A DNA stretch of 64,000 nucleotides from Ruicaihuangia caeni (GTDB lineage: Bacteria > Actinomycetota > Actinomycetes > Actinomycetales > Microbacteriaceae): positions 1-64,000 of the forward strand of contig NZ_JASATX010000001.1 of assembly GCF_029952955.1 (NCBI RefSeq), written 5' to 3'. Each line of letters opens with the position of its first letter. The first letter of the stretch is position 1. Shown piece by piece: positions 37,464-45,696 of this stretch. The position numbers and the translations under genes were made by a program. The notes beneath the pieces are model-generated. The model searched no databases, was not told the DNA's origin, and saw only the letters and a program-made list of their open reading frames with translations.

Positions 37464-39435
37464 GTTCGCCCCGCTTCTCCGACCGCTCACTATCAACCGG
37501 GTGACGCTGCGCAACAGGATCCTGATGACCGGTCACGTCACCGATTTCGGCGTCGACAACCTTCCGTCTGAGCAGCACGTTGCCTATTACCGTGACCGTG
37601 CCAAGGGCGGCTGCTCGCTGATAGTCATGGCGTTCCCGTCCATCCATCCGACATCTCGCAATTCAAGAAGCGATGTGAACGCGTTCACAGATGACGTGAT
37701 TCCCGGCCTGCGCAGGATCGCCGATGCGGTCCACGAGCACGGGGCGAAGATGTTCGTGCAGCTCGGCCACTCGGGTCGGCAGCAGACGAGCCTCTGGACG
37801 GAGACCGCCCTGTGGGCGCCGTCAGCGGCACCATGCCCGATCAATCAAGAGATGCCCAAGGAGATGGAGCTCGAGGACATCGAGGAAGTCGTTCGGGGAC
37901 ACGCCGAAACTGCTATCCGCATCAAGGAAGCCGGAATGGACGGCGTGGAGATCCACTCCGGCTACGGCGGATATCTGCTCTCGAGCTTCATGTCTCCTTA
38001 TATGAATTTCCGCACGGACGAGTACGGCGGAAGCTTCGAGAACCGGATGCGACTGCCGCTCCAAGTCATCGACGCGGTGCGCGATGCTGTGGGTCCCGAC
38101 TACGTCGTGGGGATGCAGACGCAGGGAGCCGACTTCAGCCCCGACGGCATCGACGAGGGCGAGGGCCGGAGGATCGCCAAGCTCTTCGCCGACACGAGCA
38201 AGCTCGACTACCTCACGGTAAAGGCGAGCACCTATGCATCAGAGGGCCAGAACGTGCCTGACATGCAGCATCCGAAGGGTCTCTGGCTGGATCTGGCTGT
38301 TGGCATTCGCGCGGTCACCGGCCCGGTACCGGTGTTCGCGGTCGGGCGTCTCAACGATGCACGTGAAGCGACCGGGATCATCGAGTCGGGTGCGGTCGAC
38401 ATGATCGCGATGACGCGGCAGCACATCGCCGACCCCGAGACCGTGAACAAGCTGGCAGAGGGGCGCGCTGACGACGTCAACTGGTGCATCGCCATCAACC
38501 AGGGATGCCTCGACAAGCTCGCCGCAGGTCATCACGTGACGTGCGCGATCAACCCGTCGGCCGGCTACGAACGAACAATGGGGATCGGCACTCTCAAGCC
38601 GGCCACCGAGCGTCAGCGGATCCTTGTCGTCGGAGCCGGGCCGGGCGGGATGAAGGCCGCCGAGATTGCGGCGCGACGCGGGCACCGAGTGACTATCGTC
38701 GACCACCGCGAGACCACGGGCGGGCAGCTGCAGTTCGCCGCCGCGCTGCCCGGCCGCGAAGATATCCGTCCCGCGATCGACTACCTCGACCATCAGATCC
38801 GCAAGCTCGGCGTCGAAGTGAGGCTGGGCGAGACGGCGACGGTGGAGTCCGTTCTGGCGGAGGATGCGGATCGCGTGGTCATCGCGACCGGAGCGACTGC
38901 GAAGCGCATCGTCGTGGGAAACCTTGCGTTCGGCAATCACGAAGTACCCGGGCTCGATGGTGACGCGGTTACGACAGTGCTCGACGTGCTCGAGCGCGGT
39001 GCTTCGGTGGGCAAGCGCATTCTCGTTGTCGACGACGGCGAGGGCGGTTGGAAGGCCATAGCGTCGGCGTTCGGCTGGGACGAGGCCGGCCACGACGTGA
39101 CGCTCATCACACCCCACCCATATGTGGGGGCGAAGCTCGGCCCGTACACGCAGCACAAGCTCATCGGCAGGCTGCTTCGATCGGGTATCGATGCGCGTCC
39201 GTTCACGACGCTCGCTTCGGTCGACGGTAACACGGCGGCGCTTGTCGACCACGGGAAGAACAAAGCCGAGACCTTCGACAGCATCGTGCTCGCGGGATGG
39301 CATGTTCCCGACACAGGACTCTATTTCGGTTTGAAGGGCAAGCATCCGAGTGTCACCCGGATCGGCGACGCCGTGGCGGCGCGTACGATGCACGACGCGA
39401 TCAGGGAGGGCGAGAGGCTTGTCCGTGAATGGTGA
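37456..39435 (+). CDS. old-yellow-enzyme family NADH:flavin oxidoreductase (FMN/Fe-S/FAD)
   Basis: A 659-residue protein of the 2,4-dienoyl-CoA reductase / trimethylamine dehydrogenase / BaiCD-BaiH type. Residues 1-~335 are the FMN TIM barrel (FVQLGHSGRQ, about 96-105; GVEIHSGYGGYLLSSFMSP, about 161-179). The Fe-S loop is C344-x2-I347-x3-C351-x11-C363: the second cluster cysteine is replaced by Ile. FAD/NAD domains follow (VVGAGPGGMKAAEIAARRGH, about 391-410). Such enzymes reduce or form C=C bonds next to a carbonyl. The altered Fe-S loop raises doubt about a normal [4Fe-4S] cluster. It overlaps the VOC gene and the CoA-ligase gene. Confidence 0.9.
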   Translation: MNEFAPLLRPLTINRVTLRNRILMTGHVTDFGVDNLPSEQHVAYYRDRAKGGCSLIVMAFPSIHPTSRNSRSDVNAFTDDVIPGLRRIADAVHEHGAKMFVQLGHSGRQQTSLWTETALWAPSAAPCPINQEMPKEMELEDIEEVVRGHAETAIRIKEAGMDGVEIHSGYGGYLLSSFMSPYMNFRTDEYGGSFENRMRLPLQVIDAVRDAVGPDYVVGMQTQGADFSPDGIDEGEGRRIAKLFADTSKLDYLTVKASTYASEGQNVPDMQHPKGLWLDLAVGIRAVTGPVPVFAVGRLNDAREATGIIESGAVDMIAMTRQHIADPETVNKLAEGRADDVNWCIAINQGCLDKLAAGHHVTCAINPSAGYERTMGIGTLKPATERQRILVVGAGPGGMKAAEIAARRGHRVTIVDHRETTGGQLQFAAALPGREDIRPAIDYLDHQIRKLGVEVRLGETATVESVLAEDADRVVIATGATAKRIVVGNLAFGNHEVPGLDGDAVTTVLDVLERGASVGKRILVVDDGEGGWKAIASAFGWDEAGHDVTLITPHPYVGAKLGPYTQHKLIGRLLRSGIDARPFTTLASVDGNTAALVDHGKNKAETFDSIVLAGWHVPDTGLYFGLKGKHPSVTRIGDAVAARTMHDAIREGERLVREW

Positions 39436-41356
39436 CGAGAGCGCGCCCACCGCGGTGCGGTGGCACCCCTCCGACGATCTCGTCGACGGCAGCCGGCACG
39501 TCGAGCTCATGCGGCTCGCCGGATGCCGGGATCTGACCGAACTCGATCGGCTCGGCTCGGAGCGCCCCGCGGCCTTCTGGGACCTGGTGACGGAGTGGCT
39601 CGACTTCGACTGGCAGCGGGATTACGCGGCGATCGCCGACGACCTCTCGCTCCCCGAAGGAACGCGCTGGTTCATCGGCGGCCAGTTCAACCTGGCCGAG
39701 AACGCCGTGGAACGCTGGGTCCGACGCGGCCGGGGTGCCGATCTCGCCGTGCGATGGGACGACGGCGAGGGCGACTCGGGCGCCTTGAACTTCGAGCACC
39801 TGGCGGCCGAAGTCGACCGCGTCGCGGCCGGACTCCGCGGGCTCGGAGTGCGCGTCGGCGACAGGGTCTCGATGCAATTGCCGATGAGCGTCCCCGCTCT
39901 GGTGGCGAGTCTCGCGATCGCGAAGCTCGGCGCGATCGCGGTGCCGGTATTCAGCGGATTCGGAGTGGATGCTGTGGCGGTTCGGCTGAACTTTGCCGAT
40001 GTGAGCGTCCACATCACGGCGGACGGGTATCGCCGCCGCGGGCGGGAGATCGATCTTGCCTCGTCGACGGAGGAGCTGCTCGCCCTATGCCCGGGTGTCC
40101 GGCATGTCGTAACGGTGCCGATGCTGGGAGACAGCGCCAAGCCTCGGCGCGGCACGGACTGGGCCTCGTTCCCCATGGTCGCTCCTTTCGAGGCGGAGCG
40201 TCTTGACGCCGAGCATCCGCTTCTGATCGCCTTCACCTCCGGAACCACGGGGGTCCCCAAGGGCGTGGTGCTCACCCATGCGGGCTTCGCGGTGAAGGCC
40301 ACGAGCGATGTGATGCTGAGCCTGGACGCGCACCACGACGACACGCTCGCGTGGGTGACCGACCCCGGCTGGATCATGTGGCCGATCTTCAGCCTCGGCG
40401 GGCTCCTCGCGGGATCAGCCGTGGCGCTCCTGCCCAGCACCCCGGATTTTCCGGATGAGCGGGTGCTGTGGCGGGCGTGCGCGGGGGCGGGCGTCACATT
40501 GCTCGGACTTTCGCCTTCGCTGATCAGGGCGCTTCAGCGCGTGGAGCAGGACCCGGAGTCGGTGGACCTCGCCTCGATCCGCCTTTTCGCGAGCAGCGGC
40601 GAGCCTTGGACTCCAGACGCGTGGGAGTGGTTGTTCTCGCGCGTCGGGCGCGAGGGGCTGCCGATCATCAACTACAGCGGTGGAACCGAGGTCTCGGGCG
40701 CGATCCTGTCGAACACGGTGGCGATGCCGATCGTCGCCTGCGGCTTCGCAGGTCCCCTGCCTGGCATGGGGGCGTGCATCGTCGACTCGGACGGGGTTCC
40801 GATCTACGGCGGGGTGGGCGAGCTCTCGCTTGACCACACTTCGCCGGGCATGCCGCTCACGTTCTGGAACGACCACGAAAGATTTCACGACACCTACTGG
40901 TCGCGCTGGCCCGGCCGCTGGTACCACGGGGACTGGGTGGCCGCGGATTCCCGCGGCTGCTGGTTCATCCTCGGTCGCAGCGATGACACGTTGAAGATCG
41001 CGGGCAAGAGAATCGGCCCGGCAGAGGTCGAAGCCGTCGTGAACGCGATCGAAGGAGTTCACGAGTCCGCGGCGATCGGCATCCCTCATCCGGTAAAGGG
41101 CGAGACACTCGTGCTTTTCGTCGCGGTGGATCAGAACCGGGACGTCGCCGACGAGGTCGCCGCGAGGATCGTCACGCACTTCGGCCCGGCCTTGCTCCCC
41201 CAGGCGGTGCACTGCGTCGATCATCTGCCTCGGAATCGCAGCGGCAAGGTGCTACGGCGCCTGGTGCGCCAGGCGTATCTGGGACTTGAACTCGGCGACA
41301 CTTCATCGCTCGAGAGCCAGGCTCCCCTAGAGAACATCCGGGCCGTGGCCTCATGA
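39425..41356 (+). CDS. acyl-CoA synthetase (AMP-forming), acetyl/acetoacetyl-CoA synthetase-like
   Basis: A 643-residue ANL-superfamily ligase. The ATP loop is IAFTSGTTGVPKGVVL (about 266-281); YHGDWVA and RSDDTLKIAGKRIGPAEVE (about 518-536) form the hinge and C-terminal domain; the catalytic Lys is in NRSGKVLRR (about 603-611). Length and the N-terminal domain beginning around EHLAAEVDRVAAGLRGLGVRVGD resemble acetyl- or acetoacetyl-CoA synthetases more than long-chain fatty acyl ligases. It should activate the pathway carboxylate. GTG start overlaps the reductase stop by 11 bases; the stop overlaps the next ATG. Confidence 0.9.
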   Translation: MNGDESAPTAVRWHPSDDLVDGSRHVELMRLAGCRDLTELDRLGSERPAAFWDLVTEWLDFDWQRDYAAIADDLSLPEGTRWFIGGQFNLAENAVERWVRRGRGADLAVRWDDGEGDSGALNFEHLAAEVDRVAAGLRGLGVRVGDRVSMQLPMSVPALVASLAIAKLGAIAVPVFSGFGVDAVAVRLNFADVSVHITADGYRRRGREIDLASSTEELLALCPGVRHVVTVPMLGDSAKPRRGTDWASFPMVAPFEAERLDAEHPLLIAFTSGTTGVPKGVVLTHAGFAVKATSDVMLSLDAHHDDTLAWVTDPGWIMWPIFSLGGLLAGSAVALLPSTPDFPDERVLWRACAGAGVTLLGLSPSLIRALQRVEQDPESVDLASIRLFASSGEPWTPDAWEWLFSRVGREGLPIINYSGGTEVSGAILSNTVAMPIVACGFAGPLPGMGACIVDSDGVPIYGGVGELSLDHTSPGMPLTFWNDHERFHDTYWSRWPGRWYHGDWVAADSRGCWFILGRSDDTLKIAGKRIGPAEVEAVVNAIEGVHESAAIGIPHPVKGETLVLFVAVDQNRDVADEVAARIVTHFGPALLPQAVHCVDHLPRNRSGKVLRRLVRQAYLGLELGDTSSLESQAPLENIRAVAS

Positions 41357-42510
41357 GATGGTCGGATTATGCGGTGGCCGGAGTGGCCGAACTGCCGCCG
41401 AAGCGCACCTCGAGCGGTACGACCACTCTGGAACTCATCGGCCGAGTCTCGGCCATGGCGGCTCACGATGCGGGTATCGCTCCCGCCGACATCGACGGAC
41501 TGATTGTGGGACCGCACGTGGGCGAGACGCCGCAGCACGTGCCCGCCACGGTCGCCGAGTACCTCGGTCTCAGGCCGACGTTCGCCGACATCGTCGATCT
41601 CGGCGGAGCGACCGGCACAGGCATGGTCTGGCGCGCAGCCGCGGCCATCGCCGCCGGTCAAGCGGAGACCGTGCTCTGCGTGCTCGCCAACACGAGGGAT
41701 CCGGAGCGTTCGCTGCGGTCGCCGAACCGCAATCCGATCCGGGAATTCGAGGTTCCCTACGGCGCCAGCGGCGCGAACCAGGCATACGCCATGGTCGCGC
41801 AGCGCTACCTCGCCGACCATGGGGCGACCGCTGAAGACCTCGCTCTCGTCGCCGTTCGCGCGAGGGAGAACGCCCAGCGCAACCGCGATGCGGTGTTCTA
41901 CGGCCGGCCCATCACCGTCGAGGACGTGCTCGAATCGCCGGTGGTGGCGTCGCCGCTCCATCTGCTCGAAGTCGTGATGCCGTGCGCCGGGGGAGCGGCG
42001 GTCATCGTGACGACCGCCGAACGAGCCGCTCGCGACCCGCGTGCATCGGTAGCGCTTCAGGGGGCGGGCGAATACATCACGCATAGGGCGCTGAGCCACG
42101 CCGAGAGCTTCGACCGTTCGCCGCTCGCGACGGCGATCGCCCGCGCGTCGGAGCAGGCGGGATTCGGGGCGGCCGATGCGCAGGTGCTGTCGCTCTACGA
42201 CTGCTATTCCATCGTCGTGCTCGTCACACTTGAGGACGCCGGGCTCTGTGAGCGAGGGACCGCCGCCGAGTGGCTGCGACGCAACGACACGAGCCCCGAG
42301 GGCAATGTGACGCTGAACCCCCATGGAGGGCAGCTGGGCTGCGGGCAGTCCGATCTCGCGGGCGGCATGGGGCACATCGTCGAGGCCGTAAGGCAGTTGC
42401 GCGGCGACGCAGTGGGCAGGCAGATGCAAGGGGCGCGGCGCGCGCTCGTCACCGGGAACGGCGCCACGCTCAGCGAAGCGGTCGCCCTCATGCTCGAACG
42501 GAGGGGATGA
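41353..42510 (+). CDS. thiolase-like (SCPx/Ltp2-type) protein, lacking the nucleophilic cysteine
   Basis: A 385-residue thiolase-fold protein of the lipid-transfer/SCPx branch (YGASGANQAYAMVAQRYL about 136-153; YDCYSIVVLVTLEDAG about 282-297; NPHGGQLGCGQSDLAGG about 322-338). At the place of the nucleophilic Cys the sequence is GGATGTGMVW (about 84-93), so it is probably not a normal thiolase. In Ltp2, a homologous steroid-pathway protein, the thiolase fold pairs with a DUF35 protein and catalyses retro-aldol cleavage of a beta-hydroxyacyl-CoA. A DUF35 gene follows here, so the same chemistry is inferred. Confidence 0.85.
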   Translation: MRWSDYAVAGVAELPPKRTSSGTTTLELIGRVSAMAAHDAGIAPADIDGLIVGPHVGETPQHVPATVAEYLGLRPTFADIVDLGGATGTGMVWRAAAAIAAGQAETVLCVLANTRDPERSLRSPNRNPIREFEVPYGASGANQAYAMVAQRYLADHGATAEDLALVAVRARENAQRNRDAVFYGRPITVEDVLESPVVASPLHLLEVVMPCAGGAAVIVTTAERAARDPRASVALQGAGEYITHRALSHAESFDRSPLATAIARASEQAGFGAADAQVLSLYDCYSIVVLVTLEDAGLCERGTAAEWLRRNDTSPEGNVTLNPHGGQLGCGQSDLAGGMGHIVEAVRQLRGDAVGRQMQGARRALVTGNGATLSEAVALMLERRG

Positions 42511-42511
42511 C

Positions 42512-42928
42512 GTGCCCGACGCATCCGGTTCCAGTGTTCCTCGCCCCGGTCTCGTCACGACGCCACTCACTCAGGCGTACTGGCAAGCGGCCTCGGAGGG
42601 GCGGCTTCTGCTTCAGCGGTGCCTCGATTGCGGGCAGGCGCAGCACTATCCCCGGTCGCTCTGCGCGAAGTGCTGGTCGCGGCAAGTCGAGTCGTTCGAT
42701 GGTTCCGGCCGCGGGCGGATCGTAACATTCACCGACATCACCATGCCCGGCCACCCGGCGTGGCTCGAGGAGGCGCCCTACACGATCGCGATCATCGAGC
42801 TCGAAGAGGGTCCACGACTTCTCGCACGGGTGGATCCCCCCACCGCCGTGACCGTGGGTGATCTCGTCCGGCTCGCAAACCCTGACCGTGACGGAATCCA
42901 TCGGTTCGAGGTCATCCGTGAGGGATGA
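42512..42928 (+). CDS. DUF35 Zn-ribbon/OB-fold protein
   Basis: A 138-residue protein with an N-terminal rubredoxin-like zinc ribbon (C37-x2-C40 in QRCLDCGQ, C51-x2-C54 in LCAKCWS) and a C-terminal OB fold (about 65-138). DUF35 proteins partner thiolase-fold enzymes (HMG-CoA synthase-like, Ltp2, acetyl-CoA acetyltransferase of archaea) and help hold the CoA substrate. GTG start one base after the thiolase-like gene. The adjacency supports a two-subunit complex. Confidence 0.88.
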   Translation: MPDASGSSVPRPGLVTTPLTQAYWQAASEGRLLLQRCLDCGQAQHYPRSLCAKCWSRQVESFDGSGRGRIVTFTDITMPGHPAWLEEAPYTIAIIELEEGPRLLARVDPPTAVTVGDLVRLANPDRDGIHRFEVIREG

Positions 42929-42934
42929 ACCGTC

Positions 42935-44560
42935 GTGTCTCGTCGTCTCGAACTCGCGCTGATCGCGGTCGTGCAGGTGCTGGCGATCAGCACTTGGTTC
43001 TCGGCCACAGCAGCAGCACCGGGTATGGCTGCGGAGTGGTCGTTGTCGACGCTGCAGACGGTGTGGTTGACGGTCGGGGTACAGGCGGGTTTCGTGATCG
43101 GCGCGGTTCTCGCGGCATGGCTGGGCATCGCGGATCGAATCGGCGCGAGTCGTCTGATGGCCATCGGGTGCCTCGGTGCGGCGGCGAGCACGGGTGCGAC
43201 CCTGCTCGTCGACGGGGCGATCGGGGTGGCGATCCTCCGCGTCCTGACGGGCGCGTGCCTGGCGGCCGTCTATCCCGTGGGACTAAAAGTCGTGGCGACC
43301 TGGACGCCCAAGTCGCTGCGGGCGCGTGCTTATGGGGTGCTGATCGGAGCACTGACGCTCGGAACCGCACTGCCGCATGTGATAGCCGGGCTCGACGGCC
43401 TGCCCTGGAGATCGCTGATGGCGATCGCCGGGGGAGCAGCGGCGATCGCCGCCGCGCTAAGCGTGTTCGGGGTGCGCGAAGGACCCTTCGCGGTGCCGAC
43501 GGTTGGTCGGATCGACCTGGGATACGCCGCGCGCATGTTCCGCGAGCCGGGACCGCGGTACGCGAACTTCGGATACTTCGGGCACATGTGGGAGCTGTAC
43601 GCGTTCTGGGCGTGGGCGCCCCACCTGGCAGTCACCTCGGGAGTCGCAGGTTCCGGGGCGGCATCCGCTCTGCTGATCTTCGCCGTGATCGGGCTCGCCG
43701 GCGTCGCCGGGGCGCTGATCGGCGGCTGGCTCGCCGATGCGGTGGGCCGCCCCGCGGCCGCCGGCATCGCCCTTGCGACGAGCGGGTCGTGTGCGCTGCT
43801 CTCACCGCTGCTCGGCCTGCTGCCCGCGCCTGTGGCGATCGCCATCCTCCTGCTGTGGGGCGCGAGCGTGATCGCCGATTCCGGCGTGTTCTCAACGGCG
43901 CTCAGCGAGACCGCGCGCTCAGACAGGATCGGCACAGCCCTTACCGCCCAGACAGCTGTCGGCTTCGGTCTCACCATCGGGTCGATTCTGCTGGTGGGCG
44001 CGATCGGTGAGAGCGCGGGATGGCAGTGGGCGTTCCTGGTGCTCGTGCCCGGGCCGGTCTTCGGCGCCGTGGCGATGGTCAGGCTCAGCCATGTGCTGGG
44101 ACGAAAGAGAAGAAAGCGATTGAAAATGTCGAACTGGTCAGAGCGGATGCCGCAAGTGGGACAGAGCGCGGAACTCAGCCGCACGATCCTCCCCGAAGAC
44201 ATCGAGCTCTTCACCCGGATCAGCGGAGATATGAATCCGCTGCACTACGACGAACCGGCGGCGTCGGCCTCGCGGTTCGGCGGCATCATCGTGCAGGGCG
44301 GCATCACGACCGCGATCCTCAACGCCGTCGTGGCCGAGCGCCTGCCGGGGCCAGGATCGGTATTCCTCGGGGTGGAGTGGAAGTTCCTCGCGCCGGTGCG
44401 CCCGGGCGACACGATCACGGGCACGGTCACGGTGACAGAGGTGCGCGACGACAAGCCCATCACCAAGATCGCGACGACGGTCACGAGAGACGACGGGGTC
44501 GTCGCTCTCGAAGGCACCGCGGTGTGCTTCACGGAGGACCTCGCATGCGTCCGCCGGTGA
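42935..44560 (+). CDS. MFS transporter fused to a MaoC-like enoyl-CoA hydratase domain
   Basis: One uninterrupted 541-codon frame. Residues 1-~390 are a 12-helix MFS permease (ISTWFSATAAAPGMAAEW near the N-terminus; DAVGRPAAAGIALATSGSCA in the second half). After the basic linker GRKRRKRLK (about 390-397), residues ~398-541 form a hot-dog MaoC/(R)-specific hydratase domain with the catalytic pair in GDMNPLHYDE (Asp ~432, His ~437) and GGIIVQGG. An ATG at 44126 with a purine-rich stretch before it could also give a free hydratase of 144 residues. A true membrane-tethered hydratase would be unusual. GTG start at 42935. Confidence 0.82.
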   Translation: MSRRLELALIAVVQVLAISTWFSATAAAPGMAAEWSLSTLQTVWLTVGVQAGFVIGAVLAAWLGIADRIGASRLMAIGCLGAAASTGATLLVDGAIGVAILRVLTGACLAAVYPVGLKVVATWTPKSLRARAYGVLIGALTLGTALPHVIAGLDGLPWRSLMAIAGGAAAIAAALSVFGVREGPFAVPTVGRIDLGYAARMFREPGPRYANFGYFGHMWELYAFWAWAPHLAVTSGVAGSGAASALLIFAVIGLAGVAGALIGGWLADAVGRPAAAGIALATSGSCALLSPLLGLLPAPVAIAILLLWGASVIADSGVFSTALSETARSDRIGTALTAQTAVGFGLTIGSILLVGAIGESAGWQWAFLVLVPGPVFGAVAMVRLSHVLGRKRRKRLKMSNWSERMPQVGQSAELSRTILPEDIELFTRISGDMNPLHYDEPAASASRFGGIIVQGGITTAILNAVVAERLPGPGSVFLGVEWKFLAPVRPGDTITGTVTVTEVRDDKPITKIATTVTRDDGVVALEGTAVCFTEDLACVRR

Positions 44561-45696
44561 TCGTGTCGGCCGCTCGCACGCCGATCGGCAAGCTCAACGG
44601 CGCATTGGCCGGCGTTTCGGCGCGGCGGCTCGGGGCGGCCGCGGCCGCGGAGGCTCTGTCGCGGGCCGGCGACGCATCCGTCGATTCGGTGCTGATCGGA
44701 TCGGTGCTCCAAGCCGCCGGCGGCCAGAACCCGGCGAGATCGATAGCCTTCGACGCCGGGGTGTCGTTGCAGGTTCCCGCGATCACTCTCAACGACGTCT
44801 GTCTCGCAGGAGCGTCGGCGGTTCGCCTCGCCTCGATGGCGATCCGCCTCGGCGAATCGCAGGCCGCACTCGTGGGCGGGGCCGACTCGATGACCCGGGC
44901 GCCGCACGCCGTGCGCCTTCGCGGCGCGGTCAAGGCGGGAGACGTCGATCTGGTCGACCTCATGGTGCACGACGGACTGACCTGTGCGATCAGCGGTGAC
45001 GGGATGGGAGTGATCGCTGAGACGGCGAACACCGCCCTCGGCATCGGTCGCGCGGAACAGGATGCTTTCGCCCTGCGCAGTCACCGACGCGCGGCACAGG
45101 CGAGGCAGGAGGGCCGCTTCGCCGACGAAATCGTTCCGGTCGACTCCGTCGGCGATGATGAAGGGATCCGGTCCGATACGGATCTGCAGCGTCTCGGGTC
45201 GCTGCGGTCGGTGTTCGCCGAGGGCGGTTCCATCACCGCCGGCAACGCCTCTCAGCTTTCCGACGGCGCATCGATGGGTGTGCTGGCGAACGCCGACTAT
45301 GCGGCGAGCCTGGGGCTCGAGCCTATCGTCCAGGTAGTCGCCAGCTCCGTCGTCGCGGGTCCCGACGTGTCGCTGCATCTGAAACCGGCGCGCGCGGCGG
45401 AGAAAGTGCTCGCGGCGGCGGGGCTCTCGGTCGCTGACATCGGGCTCTGGGAGGTCAATGAGGCATACGCGGGCGTCGTCATCGCCACTCAGCGAGACCT
45501 CGGCCTCGACGAGGAAACGGTCAACGTCAATGGCGGCGCGATCGCGCTCGGCCACCCGCTCGGCGGCTCAGCGTTCCGCTTGATAATGTCGCTGGCTCTG
45601 CAAATGCGGCGGGATGCGGTCGAGTTCGGTGTGGCCACGCTTTGCGGGGGCGGAGGTCAGGGCGAGGCGGTGCTCCTGCGGTTCGCGGGTCGCTAG
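44545..45696 (+). CDS. acetyl-CoA C-acyltransferase (thiolase)
   Basis: A 383-residue classical thiolase with all catalytic residues: nucleophilic Cys 86 in TLNDVCLAGASA, His in GGAIALGHPLGGSAFR (about 333-348) and Cys in TLCGGGGQGEA (about 370-380). It cleaves a 3-ketoacyl-CoA or condenses acetyl-CoA units; in this cluster it is likely the last degradation step. ATG with GGAGG upstream, overlapping the 3' end of the MFS-MaoC gene by 16 bases. Last plus-strand gene before the convergent regulator. Confidence 0.93.
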   Translation: MRPPVIVSAARTPIGKLNGALAGVSARRLGAAAAAEALSRAGDASVDSVLIGSVLQAAGGQNPARSIAFDAGVSLQVPAITLNDVCLAGASAVRLASMAIRLGESQAALVGGADSMTRAPHAVRLRGAVKAGDVDLVDLMVHDGLTCAISGDGMGVIAETANTALGIGRAEQDAFALRSHRRAAQARQEGRFADEIVPVDSVGDDEGIRSDTDLQRLGSLRSVFAEGGSITAGNASQLSDGASMGVLANADYAASLGLEPIVQVVASSVVAGPDVSLHLKPARAAEKVLAAAGLSVADIGLWEVNEAYAGVVIATQRDLGLDEETVNVNGGAIALGHPLGGSAFRLIMSLALQMRRDAVEFGVATLCGGGGQGEAVLLRFAGR

